From NCBI GenBank assembly GCA_905197905.1, contig CAJKAP010000013.1:4140-68139 (forward strand): a stretch of 64,000 nt of DNA, read 5' to 3'. The translations under genes and the position numbers were made by a program. This DNA is from an uncultured Sutterella sp. (GTDB lineage Bacteria > Pseudomonadota > Gammaproteobacteria > Burkholderiales > Burkholderiaceae_F). A model generated the notes under the pieces. That model saw nothing but the letters and a program-made list of their open reading frames with translations, was not told where the DNA came from and did not search any database. Position 1 is the first letter of the stretch. Each line of letters opens with the position of its first letter. Shown in pieces: positions 43,681-52,912 of the stretch.

Positions 43681-45084
43681 ATGAAAAAACTCGTTCTTGC
43701 CTTGGCACTTTCTTCTGCCATTAATGTTTTCGCTGCTAACGTTCAGACTGACGTCGTGGTGATTGGTTCTGGTGGCGCTGGTCTTTCCTCCGCCGTCACG
43801 CTTCACGACTTGGGCGACAAAGTGATCGTCTTGGAAAAGATGAACATTGTGGGCGGCAACACCAACCGTGCCGAAGGCGGTATCAACGCTGCTGAAACCC
43901 CACAGCAGAAAAAGGCTGGTATTCCCGATACGATCGATCAGTTCTTCTCTGACACGATGAAGGGCGGTCACGATATCAACGACGCTCGCCTCGTTCGCAC
44001 GATGACGACGCACGCCAAAGATTCCATCGCTTGGCTCGAAAGCTTGGGCGCAGACTTGAGCGTGGTGGGTCGTGCTGGTGGTGCGAAATATAACCGTGCT
44101 CACCGTCCTTCTGACGGCTCTGCCGTGGGTCCGATGATCATGAAGACGCTCTACAAGGCCGCTCAGGATCGTAAGCTCGATATTCGCAAAGGCACGCAGG
44201 CTCTTGACCTTGTGAAGAACAAGGCTGGCGCTGTGGTTGGCGTCAAAGTAAAGAGCAAGGACGGCAAGGTCTACACGATCGACTCCAAGGCCGTGGTGCT
44301 CGCCACCGGTGGTTTTGGGGCCAACCAGGATATGGTCGTGAAGTACAAACCGATGTTGAAAGGCTACGCCACGACGAACCACTCTGGTGCTACGGGCGAC
44401 GGTATTCTCTTAGCTGAACGCGCTGGTGCTGGCTTAGTTGACATGGACCAGATTCAGGCTCACCCGACGGCTACGCCTGATGGGATCCTCATTTCGGAAA
44501 GTGTGCGCGGCGACGGTGCTGTGCTCGTTAACAAAGAAGGTAAGCGCTTCACGAACGAACTCTTAACGCGTGACGTTGTCTCTGCTAACGAATTAAAGCA
44601 GCCTGGTCGCTTTGCTTGGATCGTGTGGGACGCGGAAACCACGAAGACCGCTAAGCTCATTCGCGAATATATCGAAATGGGTCTTGCTGTCTCGGCTGAC
44701 AACTACGCTGACCTCGCCAAGAAGATGGACGTTCCCGCTGATGCGCTCGTTGCCACGATGAAGCGCTACACCGAAATGCAAAAGGCCGGTAAGGATGAAG
44801 ACTTCGGTCGCGCCAATATGCCTCAAGCTTTGACGACGGCTCCGTTCTACGCTGTGAAGGTTCAGCCTGCTGTTCACCACACCATGGGTGGCGTGCATAT
44901 CGACACCAAGGCTGAAGTGATTGACACCAAGGGTAAGGTCATTCCTGGTCTCTACGCTGCGGGTGAAGTCACGGGTGGTGTGCACGGCGGTAACCGCTTA
45001 GGTGCTAACGCTCAGGCCGATATCATCACCTTCGGTCGTATCTCTGGCCAGAGCGCCAACGCTTACATCAAAACGTTGAAGTAA
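43681..45084 (+). CDS. Periplasmic fumarate reductase-like flavoprotein (flavocytochrome c flavin subunit)
   Basis: A 467-residue protein with a Sec signal peptide (MKKLVLALALSSAINVFA). The FAD domain follows: VVVIGSGGAGLSSAVTLHDL, GGNTNRAEGGINAAET, then IQAHPTATPDG, ESVRGDGAVLVN, HHTMGGVHI and GGVHGGNRLGANA, the substrate and FAD contacts shared by fumarate, urocanate and related reductases. It lacks the N-terminal multihaem domain of Shewanella flavocytochrome c, so a separate cytochrome must deliver electrons. The substrate (fumarate or another enoate) cannot be assigned by eye. Such enzymes support anaerobic respiration. Confidence 0.88.
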   Translation: MKKLVLALALSSAINVFAANVQTDVVVIGSGGAGLSSAVTLHDLGDKVIVLEKMNIVGGNTNRAEGGINAAETPQQKKAGIPDTIDQFFSDTMKGGHDINDARLVRTMTTHAKDSIAWLESLGADLSVVGRAGGAKYNRAHRPSDGSAVGPMIMKTLYKAAQDRKLDIRKGTQALDLVKNKAGAVVGVKVKSKDGKVYTIDSKAVVLATGGFGANQDMVVKYKPMLKGYATTNHSGATGDGILLAERAGAGLVDMDQIQAHPTATPDGILISESVRGDGAVLVNKEGKRFTNELLTRDVVSANELKQPGRFAWIVWDAETTKTAKLIREYIEMGLAVSADNYADLAKKMDVPADALVATMKRYTEMQKAGKDEDFGRANMPQALTTAPFYAVKVQPAVHHTMGGVHIDTKAEVIDTKGKVIPGLYAAGEVTGGVHGGNRLGANAQADIITFGRISGQSANAYIKTLK

Positions 45085-45452
45085 TCCTCACGACGATTTT
45101 CGTCTCCTAGAAGGATGAGGGGCTCGAGTGGACTGAGCAACCAGTTGCTCGAGCGCCTCTTCCTCACCCTCTCCGTCTTCGCTCGTCACTTTTTCTTGCG
45201 TGATTTTTCTTTCCTTCCCAAACAAAAAGAAAATTCCTCCGCGTAAGAAAGGTGGCGAGCGTTGCTTTTTCTGCTCCTCCCTCCTCTTTCTCCCTAAAAG
45301 ACCTAGGTCTTTTGAGAGCGACTTTTCGCTTTTGTGCTAATCTTGTGAATCCTGCGAGAAAATGCTTTTCGCGCAAAATAAAAAATTCTTGTTTTTCAAT
45401 ACGTCATTTTTTCTTAGCACACCATCCTGTGTTCTGATTCGAGACTCATCCT
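45085..45452. other. Gap after the flavoprotein gene with a long hairpin
   Basis: Arms GAGGGGCTCGAG and CTCGAGCGCCTC (45117-45128 and 45148-45159) pair with one G-G mismatch around a 19-nt loop. There is no U-tract, so it may be a Rho-dependent or mRNA-stabilising end. No gene is seen in the rest. Confidence 0.5.
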
Positions 45453-46799
45453 ATGACGCCTTTATCTCTTAAAGCACGATGTCTGATCGGGCTCACGCTC
45501 TTTAGTATGTTCTTCGGGGCTGGGAACTTGATTTTCCCGCCTTACTTAGGTTTCTTAGCTGGGGAATCCACCTGGCACGCGATGGCAGGCTTTGCCGTTA
45601 CCGCCATTGCCTTCCCTGTGTTGGGTGTTATGGCTGTGGCGCGCTCTGGCGGCCTAGAAACCTTGGGAAACCGCGTTCATCCGATTTTCTCTGCCGTCTT
45701 TACGCTTTTGGTTTACCTCTCGATTGGTCCCTGCTTAGCCATTCCTCGTACGGCGAGCACCTCCTTTGAAATGGCCGTGAATCCGCTCTTTATGGGCGAA
45801 AACGCCTTAACGGGTACGGTGATGGGACTCGACTATAGCGTTGTCGCGCAGGCCATTTACTCCGTGGGCTTTTTTATCCTCGCGGGGCTCATTGCGCTTA
45901 ACCCCGAAAAATTGACGCAGCGCTTGGGGAAAATCTTGGCTCCCATGCTCTTAACCTTGATTGCGCTCCTCTTTTTCTCCACGCTCTTTAACCCCTTGGC
46001 TCCCGAGCTCGCTGCGGTGCAGGACCCCTATAAGACCTCGGCCTTCTTCCGTGGTTTTATTGAGGGCTATCAGACGATGGATACGCTTGCAGCCTTGAAC
46101 TTTGGTCTCATTATCGCCATGAACATTCGCGCTTTTGGCGTCTCTAATGAAAATGGGGTCGTCTCAGAAACCATGAAGGCTGGCGTCATCGCTGGGGTGC
46201 TCTTTATCATTGTGTATTCTGCGCTTGCTTGGGTGGGCGCTCAGAGTGGTGCAGCGGGTTTTACCGCAGCAAATGGCGCACAGACGTTGAGTGACCTCGC
46301 TAAAGTCCAGTTTGGTCCCTTGGGCGTGATTATTCTGGGTGCCTGCTTCTTTATTGCGTGTTTAAATACCTGCGTGGGCCTGCTCTCTTGCTGCTCCAAT
46401 TACTTCAAAGGCATTTTGCCCTTCTTAGGCTACAAGGGCTGGCTCTTAGTCTTCGTGTTAACGAGCGTGGTTATTTCTAATGCTGGCCTCACGATGATTT
46501 TGAAGCTCTCCATTCCAGTCTTGGTCGCCATTTACCCGATTTCGATCGTCTTGATCGTCTTGGCCTTGGCTCACCACTGGATTGAAAAGTTCCCGGCGAT
46601 CTACCCCTCTGCCATTTTGCTCACGGGGATTACGAGTGTGGCTGGTGCCTTGAAGATGAGTGGTCTCTCCGTTGAAGCACTCGACAAAGCGCTTGAAATG
46701 CTCCCCTTCTCCAGCATTGGTCTTGAATGGGTGGTGCCCGCGATTGTTGGGATTGCGTTGGGCTTCTTTATGCCTCGCACGCCAGCCAAAGCTGCTTAA
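45453..46799 (+). CDS. brnQ: Branched-chain amino acid transport carrier
   Basis: A 448-residue inner-membrane protein with about 12 helices. FSMFFGAGNLIFPPYLG is the LIVCS/BrnQ signature; LSIGPCLAIPRTASTSFE and NTCVGLLSCCSNYF are further family landmarks. It takes up leucine, isoleucine and valine with sodium or protons. Monocistronic with a strong terminator. Confidence 0.93.
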   Translation: MTPLSLKARCLIGLTLFSMFFGAGNLIFPPYLGFLAGESTWHAMAGFAVTAIAFPVLGVMAVARSGGLETLGNRVHPIFSAVFTLLVYLSIGPCLAIPRTASTSFEMAVNPLFMGENALTGTVMGLDYSVVAQAIYSVGFFILAGLIALNPEKLTQRLGKILAPMLLTLIALLFFSTLFNPLAPELAAVQDPYKTSAFFRGFIEGYQTMDTLAALNFGLIIAMNIRAFGVSNENGVVSETMKAGVIAGVLFIIVYSALAWVGAQSGAAGFTAANGAQTLSDLAKVQFGPLGVIILGACFFIACLNTCVGLLSCCSNYFKGILPFLGYKGWLLVFVLTSVVISNAGLTMILKLSIPVLVAIYPISIVLIVLALAHHWIEKFPAIYPSAILLTGITSVAGALKMSGLSVEALDKALEMLPFSSIGLEWVVPAIVGIALGFFMPRTPAKAA

Positions 46800-46829
46800 A
46801 CTAGGCTTGCTTTTAAAAGCAAAAAAACG

Positions 46830-46867
46830 GGCGAAGAGATTTTGAGTGGTCTCTTCGCCATTTTTTT
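46830..46867. terminator. Bidirectional terminator between brnQ and the convergent HATPase gene
   Basis: Stem GGCGAAGAGA/TCTCTTCGCC (46830-46839 and 46850-46859) with T-run on the plus side (46861-46867) and A-run before it (minus-side U-tract). Confidence 0.9.
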
Positions 46868-46873
46868 CTCTTT

Positions 46874-47671
46874 TTAAGAGGTTCTCTTTTCAAAGATGAG
46901 CTTAAAAGCGTTTTCACTCGCTTCGAGCTTCATCTCAGGGAGCTCTTCTCGAGCTAGTGCAGCTCGCATCTGGGCAAACCCCATCCCTTTATTTTGCAAG
47001 ACGGTTTCGTCCCAAAAAGGCGTATAAGAGAGGAGTTTTACGAGATGCGGGTTTCTCGCAGCAGAGAGTCCTTCTTCTAAAGCGCCAAGATTCACTGGAC
47101 CGTAGAGACCTCCTGGATTCTCGATTTCTAGCCGATCAGAAAATATTGACACTTCCACGGGGCGAGATGCCTTCGGAGCATAATCACGATGCGCTAAAGC
47201 ATTGACCACCGCCTCACGCACGGCCTCTAGAGAATAGTCAGCGATGTCGTATCGAAGACCATTTTCTTTCACCATAGCGCTCACGTTCATCGCGTTACGC
47301 ACAAGCGTTAAAACCTCAATCACTAAATCAGGAATCGTGCCACGCAATTCTTTCCTCAGAAAAAGCGCCTCGTTTGTCTTCTCTCGTCCTCGATAGCGGT
47401 TAACCGTAATGCCAAAGTGAGGAAGGCATTTTTCTGGCGCTCTTCCTGCGACTAAAAGAGCCGCAAGCGTGGGAACCAGTTTGTCGCCGAGCGGTGTGAG
47501 GATTCGCAATTTGTGAAGCAACGCCTTCTCTTCACCGTCCGCAAATTGTTCTGGGCACGATTTGCGTGCTTCCTTGAGAATTTGAGCAAGCCTCTCGCCC
47601 GAGAGGTCATCCAACCCAGCATTTTCAATCGGTGTGAGGTCATAGGAATCGGTCATCGGTCTTTTTCTCAT
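46874..47671 (-). CDS. HATPase-fold ATP-binding protein (AlbA_2-family C-terminal part)
   Basis: A 265-residue protein. The segment EAVREAVVNALAHRDY is the N-box of the GHKL-type ATPase found at the C-terminus of COG2865 proteins (Schlafen-like AlbA_2 domain, then HATPase_c_4), and DRLEIENPGGLYGP is the G1-like box. The AlbA_2 DNA-binding domain that normally precedes it is missing: the protein starts about where that domain would end. It could be a truncated remnant or a naturally short form. Neither candidate start has a good ribosome-binding site, which fits decay. Confidence 0.65.
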   Translation of the reverse strand: MRKRPMTDSYDLTPIENAGLDDLSGERLAQILKEARKSCPEQFADGEEKALLHKLRILTPLGDKLVPTLAALLVAGRAPEKCLPHFGITVNRYRGREKTNEALFLRKELRGTIPDLVIEVLTLVRNAMNVSAMVKENGLRYDIADYSLEAVREAVVNALAHRDYAPKASRPVEVSIFSDRLEIENPGGLYGPVNLGALEEGLSAARNPHLVKLLSYTPFWDETVLQNKGMGFAQMRAALAREELPEMKLEASENAFKLIFEKRTS

Positions 47672-47731
47672 TTGGCTAAGGACGTGCTTGTGGTCGCTCT
47701 GGCACGTCCCTTCTTAAAACGTCTTTTCTTT

Positions 47732-48703
47732 TTAGAGATAAATGCCCACGAGCACTGGGCAAACCACCACCGCAAACACAAAGGTAGAGGTCATCAAGGA
47801 AGAAATCGCAATATCGGTTTTGAGCCCATAGAGCGCACAGGCAAGCACCGAGTTAATCGCCGTGGGGCAAGCCGAGCAGATCACGAGCGTTGCGATCATC
47901 ACTGGGTCATCCATCGTCACGTAGCAGAAAAGCCACATCACAATGGGAAGGAGCACAAACTTCACGGGCAAAATGAGAATGGTCTTTTTCATTTCGCGCG
48001 CAGCGGCCTTAAAGTTCAAAAGGAGTCCCACCGGCAAGAAAGCAATCCAGGCGGAGACATGCACCATGGGGGCAAAGAGCGAGGTGAGCCATTCGGGCTG
48101 ACGCACTTCATTAACCGACAGCACGACCCCTAAAATCATCCCTAAAAGGGCTACCTGATTCCAGGTGAAAAAGAGCGAGAAGAAGTTCTGCTCTTGGTGC
48201 GGCACACGACGATTTTTGCAGCAGGTTCCTGGAATCGCTTCTGCGGCTTCTCGGTACTTTTGGCAAAGCGGGAAATTAAAGAGAATGAGGATAACGTTGG
48301 CAATCGTTGCCAAAATCTGCACGTAAGAAAATCCCAGAGGGCCCAAAATCAAAAAGGAAATCACGCCACCCAAGGTCCCGATATTCCCCAGCATCCCTGC
48401 GGTCACCAATGCCCCACGCTCCAGCGGATCGGGATTTTTGCGTGTCAAGTAACTCATCACCCAGAAGGGGACAAGTGTCATCACGATTGCGCCCACGGGG
48501 AGCATTAAGAGCTCTGCGGAAATCTTTAATTTCCAGAAGGCTAAAACGGAAAGGATCGTAAACATCACGCGGACATTGAATTTGATGACAAGGTCCACGC
48601 CTCTTTTCGAGATAAGATCGGCCTTATGCAAAATAAAGCCGATCCCAATGGGGACCAGCGTATCGAGCAAAATAACGCCAAAGCGAGCAATAAAGTCGTG
48701 CAT
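47732..48703 (-). CDS. AEC-family (auxin efflux carrier-like) transporter
   Basis: A 323-residue protein with about ten hydrophobic helices in two five-helix halves, typical of AEC carriers that export malonate, malate or related organic acids. VPIGIGFILHKADLISKRGVD at the start and CSACPTAINSVLACALYGL in the last third are family features. The frame extends four codons to a TTG. It is 60 bases upstream of the HATPase gene on the same strand. Confidence 0.82.
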   Translation of the reverse strand: MHDFIARFGVILLDTLVPIGIGFILHKADLISKRGVDLVIKFNVRVMFTILSVLAFWKLKISAELLMLPVGAIVMTLVPFWVMSYLTRKNPDPLERGALVTAGMLGNIGTLGGVISFLILGPLGFSYVQILATIANVILILFNFPLCQKYREAAEAIPGTCCKNRRVPHQEQNFFSLFFTWNQVALLGMILGVVLSVNEVRQPEWLTSLFAPMVHVSAWIAFLPVGLLLNFKAAAREMKKTILILPVKFVLLPIVMWLFCYVTMDDPVMIATLVICSACPTAINSVLACALYGLKTDIAISSLMTSTFVFAVVVCPVLVGIYL

Positions 48704-49179
48704 AAGGTGGATCAATATGGAGGGTGACGTAAATTCTTTTCCGGGAGGCTTTTTCTTTTCTCCTCCTTTCTTCCCCCTATTCTATGCCTAGGCGCTTCTC
48801 TCCCGCAATAAAAGAATTGTCCCGCGCAAGACTCTAAGTAAAAAGTCTAAGGACTTTTGCATTTTTTCTCTCGCCTCTGCACTTCTCCTTAGGCACTTTT
48901 CCCAACGAAAGTTGGATAGTGTCAGTGAGTGGAGAGATTTCCCCATTTCACGCCCCTCAGAGGCGATTTAAATAGGTAAAGTAAGTGAAAGTTCTTTGAC
49001 GAAAGCCCCTTTTTCTTTCGCTTTCCCTGAAGACACTTCAAACGAATTTTCCTTTTTAATCCCAAAGCCACGAATAGGAGGGCAAGCCACTTTCAACGCT
49101 TGCCGCACTTCACTATGAAACGCTTTACCTTTACCCAATGGAGCCCAGCAGAGACATACTAAATCTCTGGGATAGAACT
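48704..49179. other. Divergent intergenic region between the AEC and BASS transporter genes
   Basis: No gene supported. Pyrimidine-rich near 48740-48780, then AT-rich. It must carry promoters for both transporters, but no consensus pair stands out. Confidence 0.35.
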
Positions 49180-50172
49180 ATGATGAAATTTCTCGAAAAT
49201 GTGAGCCGCTTCTTTAGCAAATCTTTTGCCTTGTGGGTAGTCGTCTTTGCGATTCTAGGTTTCATTTTCCCCGAAATTTTCAAGCAGTTCGGTCCATGGA
49301 TTCCGTACGGGCTAGGGGTCATTATGTTCGGTATGGGCTTGACGTTGTCGCCCGCCGACTTCCGCGAAGTTTTCCGTCGTCCAAAGGACGTTTTCGTTGG
49401 GATTCTCGGTCAGTTCACCATCATGCCCTTTGGCGCATGGTTGGTCGTCAAGGCTTTTGACCTTCCCCCAGAAATCGCCGTCGGCTTGATCCTTTTGGGT
49501 TGCTGCCCGGGTGGGACGGCCTCTAACGTGGTGACGTTCCTTGCTCGTGGTGACGTGGCACTCTCTGTGACGGTCACCTCCTGCACGACGCTCATGGCTC
49601 CTGTGATGACGCCAGCGCTCATGTACCTCTTAGCGTCCACGTGGCTTCAAATCGAACCCACCGCGATGGTGATGTCGATCGTGAAAATCATCTTGTTGCC
49701 AATCGTCGCTGGTGTGTTGATCAATCGCTTCTTCCACCGTCAGGTGCAAAGCGTTGTGGTGATGCTCCCTGCCTTCTCCACCTTGGTGATCATGATCATT
49801 GCCGCCTCGATCGTGGCCGCCACGAAAGCGCAACTCGTCTCTGCTGGCTTCTTGGTCTTCTGCGCCGTGGCTGTGCATAACGCCATCGGTATGGGTGCGG
49901 GTTACTTGATCGCTGTGATGACGGGGATGAACTACGCCAAAGCCAAGTGCCTTACCTTTGAAGTGGGTATGCAAAATTCTGGTTTAGGTGTGGCACTTGC
50001 AGGTATTCACTTTGCTGCGAGCCCGATCACCGCACTCCCCTGCGCTATCGCTGCTCTCTGGCACAACATCACGGGTCCGCTGATCGCCACCTACTTTGCC
50101 AGCCGCAAAGATGAGTCTGAAAAGAGTCCGCTCTTTGAACGCTCCAAAAAGCAGCATCCTGAAGCTGCCTAA
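49180..50172 (+). CDS. Bile acid:sodium symporter (BASS) family transporter
   Basis: A 330-residue membrane protein with about ten helices. GMGLTLSPADFREVFRRP, LLGCCPGGTASNVVTFLARGDVALSV and FEVGMQNSGLGVALA are the core BASS/NTCP signatures, including the crossing helices that bind sodium. Bacterial members carry organic anions such as pantoate, keto acids or bile acids; the true substrate is unknown. The frame extends 14 codons upstream, but the ATG at 49180 begins right before the first helix. Confidence 0.88.
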   Translation: MMKFLENVSRFFSKSFALWVVVFAILGFIFPEIFKQFGPWIPYGLGVIMFGMGLTLSPADFREVFRRPKDVFVGILGQFTIMPFGAWLVVKAFDLPPEIAVGLILLGCCPGGTASNVVTFLARGDVALSVTVTSCTTLMAPVMTPALMYLLASTWLQIEPTAMVMSIVKIILLPIVAGVLINRFFHRQVQSVVVMLPAFSTLVIMIIAASIVAATKAQLVSAGFLVFCAVAVHNAIGMGAGYLIAVMTGMNYAKAKCLTFEVGMQNSGLGVALAGIHFAASPITALPCAIAALWHNITGPLIATYFASRKDESEKSPLFERSKKQHPEAA

Positions 50173-50201
50173 TTTGAGTCACAGTTAATTAACTCGAACG
50201 A

Positions 50202-50232
50202 GGCCATCTCAAAAGAGCGAGGTGGCCTTTTT
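50202..50232 (+). terminator. Rho-independent terminator of the BASS gene
   Basis: Stem GGCCATCTC/GAGGTGGCC (50202-50210 and 50219-50227) with an 8-nt loop and a TTTTT tail. Confidence 0.88.
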
Positions 50233-50440
50233 CTTTGAGCTTTTCGTTAAAAAATGGGGGAGAAAAAGGCACAAGCACGCCCAAAACAGACCAAATTTGC
50301 CACTTGATAATCACTCTCATTAAATCTTCTTATCGCCTCTCGCACAAGGGTTTTCACTGAATTGACAAATTTTTCGCAACCCTGTATGTTAGGGTTGTTC
50401 CGCACTTTATAGCGGTCTGTTTTTTCTTAAAGGTGCCTCA

Positions 50441-50785
50441 ATGTTTGATTTTTCACTCTTCATTGATGTATTTTTCGTCGGTGCACTGCCGGCGTGTATC
50501 CTTTCCTACGGTCTTTGCCATTTTCTTTTCTCGCATTACGATGAGCAATTGTCGCCCTCACTTCTTTGGACGCTTGCCTTCATCGCGGTGACGTTGCTCT
50601 CCTCCGTTGCCTGTGCGTTACTCCACTTAGTTGTGGTGAGCTTTGCCGATGTGCAAGGCGTCTCGCTTTTTTCCGCCTTTGTTTCGGGCGGGCTTTTAGG
50701 CTTTTTCTGCATTGTGGTAGTGACGCCCATTCTTCTACTCATGCGCATGAAGCAAAAAGAGCGCGAAGAGCTAGAGAACGCCTAA
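50441..50785 (+). CDS. Small membrane protein of unknown function
   Basis: A 114-residue protein with three predicted transmembrane helices (LFIDVFFVGALPACILSYGL, LLWTLAFIAVTLLSSVACAL, AFVSGGLLGFFCIVVVTPIL) and a short charged tail. An AAGGTG ribosome-binding site supports the start. I do not recognise the family. It faces the minus-strand gene at 50905 across a bidirectional terminator. Confidence 0.65.
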   Translation: MFDFSLFIDVFFVGALPACILSYGLCHFLFSHYDEQLSPSLLWTLAFIAVTLLSSVACALLHLVVVSFADVQGVSLFSAFVSGGLLGFFCIVVVTPILLLMRMKQKEREELENA

Positions 50786-50841
50786 AAAGCACTTGATATC
50801 AGTTTCTCCCGTTGGCGTCCCGTCGTTTTTAAGGACGCCCG

Positions 50842-50882
50842 AAAAAAAACGAGTGGTGTTTTTTCAACATCACTCGTTTTGC
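50842..50882. terminator. Bidirectional terminator between convergent genes
   Basis: Stem AACGAGTG/CACTCGTT (50848-50855 and 50871-50878), extended by GTGTT/AACA pairs, with an A-run on the left (minus-side U-tract) and TTTT on the right. Confidence 0.85.
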
Positions 50883-50904
50883 TTATTGGTTTGCTGTTTT
50901 ATGT

Positions 50905-51585
50905 TTAGGCGAGCTTCGCTTCAAGCTTCTCACCCTCTTCATGCGAGAGCGCGGTGTAGTCATGACGGTTGCGAAGCATATAGGAGCCATCGCTAAAGCG
51001 ATAGAGCACGGCCACGTCTAAATGCACGCCAGTTTCTTTGGCAAAGTCGTCAATCGCTTTCACATCCATTTCAGCTAAGCGCGCAGGCGACAAACTCATC
51101 ACGCTTTCAGAGAAAACGTTCAAGGGTTCAATCAACACTTCGGCTTCAAAGGCAGGCGTGACCGTGCGGTGTGCTTTCCCAAAAAGCGTCACATCGGGCT
51201 TTTCATGCATCACCATGGAGATCATGAGTGCCTCGGCAATCGTTCCCTTTTGCGCGTCAAAGGCTTCCATTAAAGCCGCGTTAGCGAGCTCTTCCTTGCG
51301 GTAGTCCCAATAGTCACGACCCCAGCGAACGGGATCTTCCCCGCGCACTTCGATATATTCATCACGAGACCAGGGGGCAAAAAGGGGCGACTCCGCCGTC
51401 ATATCCCCCATAAAACCACCGGCTTCTTCCCAGCCCTTTTTAAAGAGCTTTTGCACTTCAACGGTGAAGTGTTCGGGGTTCACACGTTCTGGCTTATCGC
51501 CCTTCAAGTTTTCAGCGGTTTGCTCAGCCGCTTCTGCCTTGATGGCTTCCATGTTGTCTAAGAGTTGGTCACGTAAATCGGCCAT
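50905..51585 (-). CDS. Conserved hypothetical protein, soluble
   Basis: A 226-residue acidic, cytoplasmic-looking protein without signal peptide or membrane helix. The N-terminal 40 residues are strongly helical and charged (DLRDQLLDNMEAIKAEAAEQTAENL); the rest mixes helix and strand. No motif is recognised. The start ATG has a GGAG upstream (TCAGGAGACCCC). It is flanked by terminators and is probably monocistronic. Confidence 0.65.
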   Translation of the reverse strand: MADLRDQLLDNMEAIKAEAAEQTAENLKGDKPERVNPEHFTVEVQKLFKKGWEEAGGFMGDMTAESPLFAPWSRDEYIEVRGEDPVRWGRDYWDYRKEELANAALMEAFDAQKGTIAEALMISMVMHEKPDVTLFGKAHRTVTPAFEAEVLIEPLNVFSESVMSLSPARLAEMDVKAIDDFAKETGVHLDVAVLYRFSDGSYMLRNRHDYTALSHEEGEKLEAKLA

Positions 51586-51936
51586 TTGGGGTCTCCTGAA
51601 TCTGTCGGGAATCGTTTTTTTGGTTTAGCACGCCAGTGAGCTATGGTAAGAACACCTCCCGCTCATCCTTCGTGCGGCTCAATCCCTTCAATTATACGGG
51701 CTTCTCGCGCCCGCTCAATCCTCCAGAGGCTTAACCTGCCTCTCCTCCTAAAGAGGTAGAAACGGGGCTTTCCCCAACTTCACTTTTAGAGAAGCATTCC
51801 TGTCAGCGTTGGCAAAGTCTCTGGCAGAGAATGCACGAAAATGGGGCTCACCGCTTTCGCTTCCTTTGGCGAGCGTGCTCCTCCTGCGCTAAACTTCTCC
51901 TACCCATTGAAAACTTTTTCCTTCAAAGAGAACACC
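51586..51936. other. Divergent gap upstream of serB
   Basis: No gene is supported. The serB frame is open back to 51841, but that extension has no similarity to SerB. It holds the promoters of the unknown protein and serB. Confidence 0.4.
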
Positions 51937-52815
51937 ATGTTTGATACCCTTCTCACTGGTCCCGATTTAACGGGTGATGTGCTCACGCGCCTCGCCTCCC
52001 TCTTGCCCGCTGAAACGCGCCGCCAAACGCGCGCAGGCGCCGTGCGCTTTACTGGGCTCACGGACGACTTTCGTCCAGCCGTCGAAAAGCTCCTTGCCGA
52101 CTTCACCCAAGAAAACGTCAAAGTTGACCTTCTGATGGTCCCCCATGAGTTTTCCACCACCGACATTCATGTGATCACGTTTGATATGGACGGCACATTG
52201 GTTGTGAACGAATGCATCGACGATATGGCAAAGCTGAGTGGCAAGGGCGAAGAGGTCGCAGGGCTCACCCACGCCGCGATGGCAGGGAAACTCTCCTTTG
52301 CCGAGAGCCTCGTGACGCGCGTGAGTGCGCTAAAGGGCTTGAGCCCTGAGGTGGTAGAAGAAGCGGTGCGCGCGATTGAATTGCAGCCTGGCGCAGAGCG
52401 CCTTCTCTCGTTCTGCCAAAAAGTGGGCATAAAAACCTACATCACCTCTGGCGGCTTTGTGCAATTCACGTCTCGTGTCGCCGAATGGCTCGGGATGGAT
52501 GGCGCGGTCTCAAACGAACTCGTGCTCGATAAATATGGCGCACTGACAGGCGAAGTCGTGGGTCCAGGCGGTGGCGTCCTTTTTGATGCGGATGGGAAGC
52601 GCCGAGCGCTTGAAATCTTGACGCAATTGAACGGCAGCACGCTCGAGCACACCATGGCGGTGGGCGACGGGGCAAACGATGTGGAAATGCTCAAAGCCGC
52701 GCACTATGGGGTCGCTTACCACGCAAAAGCCCCGGCCATCGCTGCCGCCAAGGGGCACGTGCGCTATACGGGGCTTGATACCATCGCGCTTCTCTTTAGA
52801 GAAAGCTGGGGCTAA
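51937..52815 (+). CDS. serB: Phosphoserine phosphatase
   Basis: A 292-residue HAD enzyme. FDMDGTLVVNECIDDMA is the DxDGT nucleophile motif plus the serine-binding ECID segment; TSGGFVQFTSRVAEWLG is motif II with lysine further on; VGDGANDVEML is motif IV. It makes serine from phosphoserine in the final biosynthetic step. A short N-terminal domain of about 70 residues precedes the HAD core, as in SerB. ATG 51937 preferred over the upstream frame because of the AAAGAGAA just before it. Confidence 0.93.
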   Translation: MFDTLLTGPDLTGDVLTRLASLLPAETRRQTRAGAVRFTGLTDDFRPAVEKLLADFTQENVKVDLLMVPHEFSTTDIHVITFDMDGTLVVNECIDDMAKLSGKGEEVAGLTHAAMAGKLSFAESLVTRVSALKGLSPEVVEEAVRAIELQPGAERLLSFCQKVGIKTYITSGGFVQFTSRVAEWLGMDGAVSNELVLDKYGALTGEVVGPGGGVLFDADGKRRALEILTQLNGSTLEHTMAVGDGANDVEMLKAAHYGVAYHAKAPAIAAAKGHVRYTGLDTIALLFRESWG

Positions 52816-52846
52816 ATATCACTCTAAAAAAACAAGGCACTAAATA

Positions 52847-52885
52847 AGGCGTTTCCCGCATAATCACACGGTGAAACGCCTTTTT
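52847..52885 (+). terminator. Rho-independent terminator of serB
   Basis: Stem AGGCGTTTC/GAAACGCCT (52847-52855 and 52873-52881) with a 17-nt loop followed by TTTT. Confidence 0.85.
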
Positions 52886-52912
52886 CTCTTAAAGGATTCT
52901 GGAATCCGCCTC

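Noticed and set aside
43543..44382. A 279-residue minus-strand open frame over the flavoprotein gene
   Set aside because: It is antisense to a clearly functional flavoprotein with all motifs in frame.
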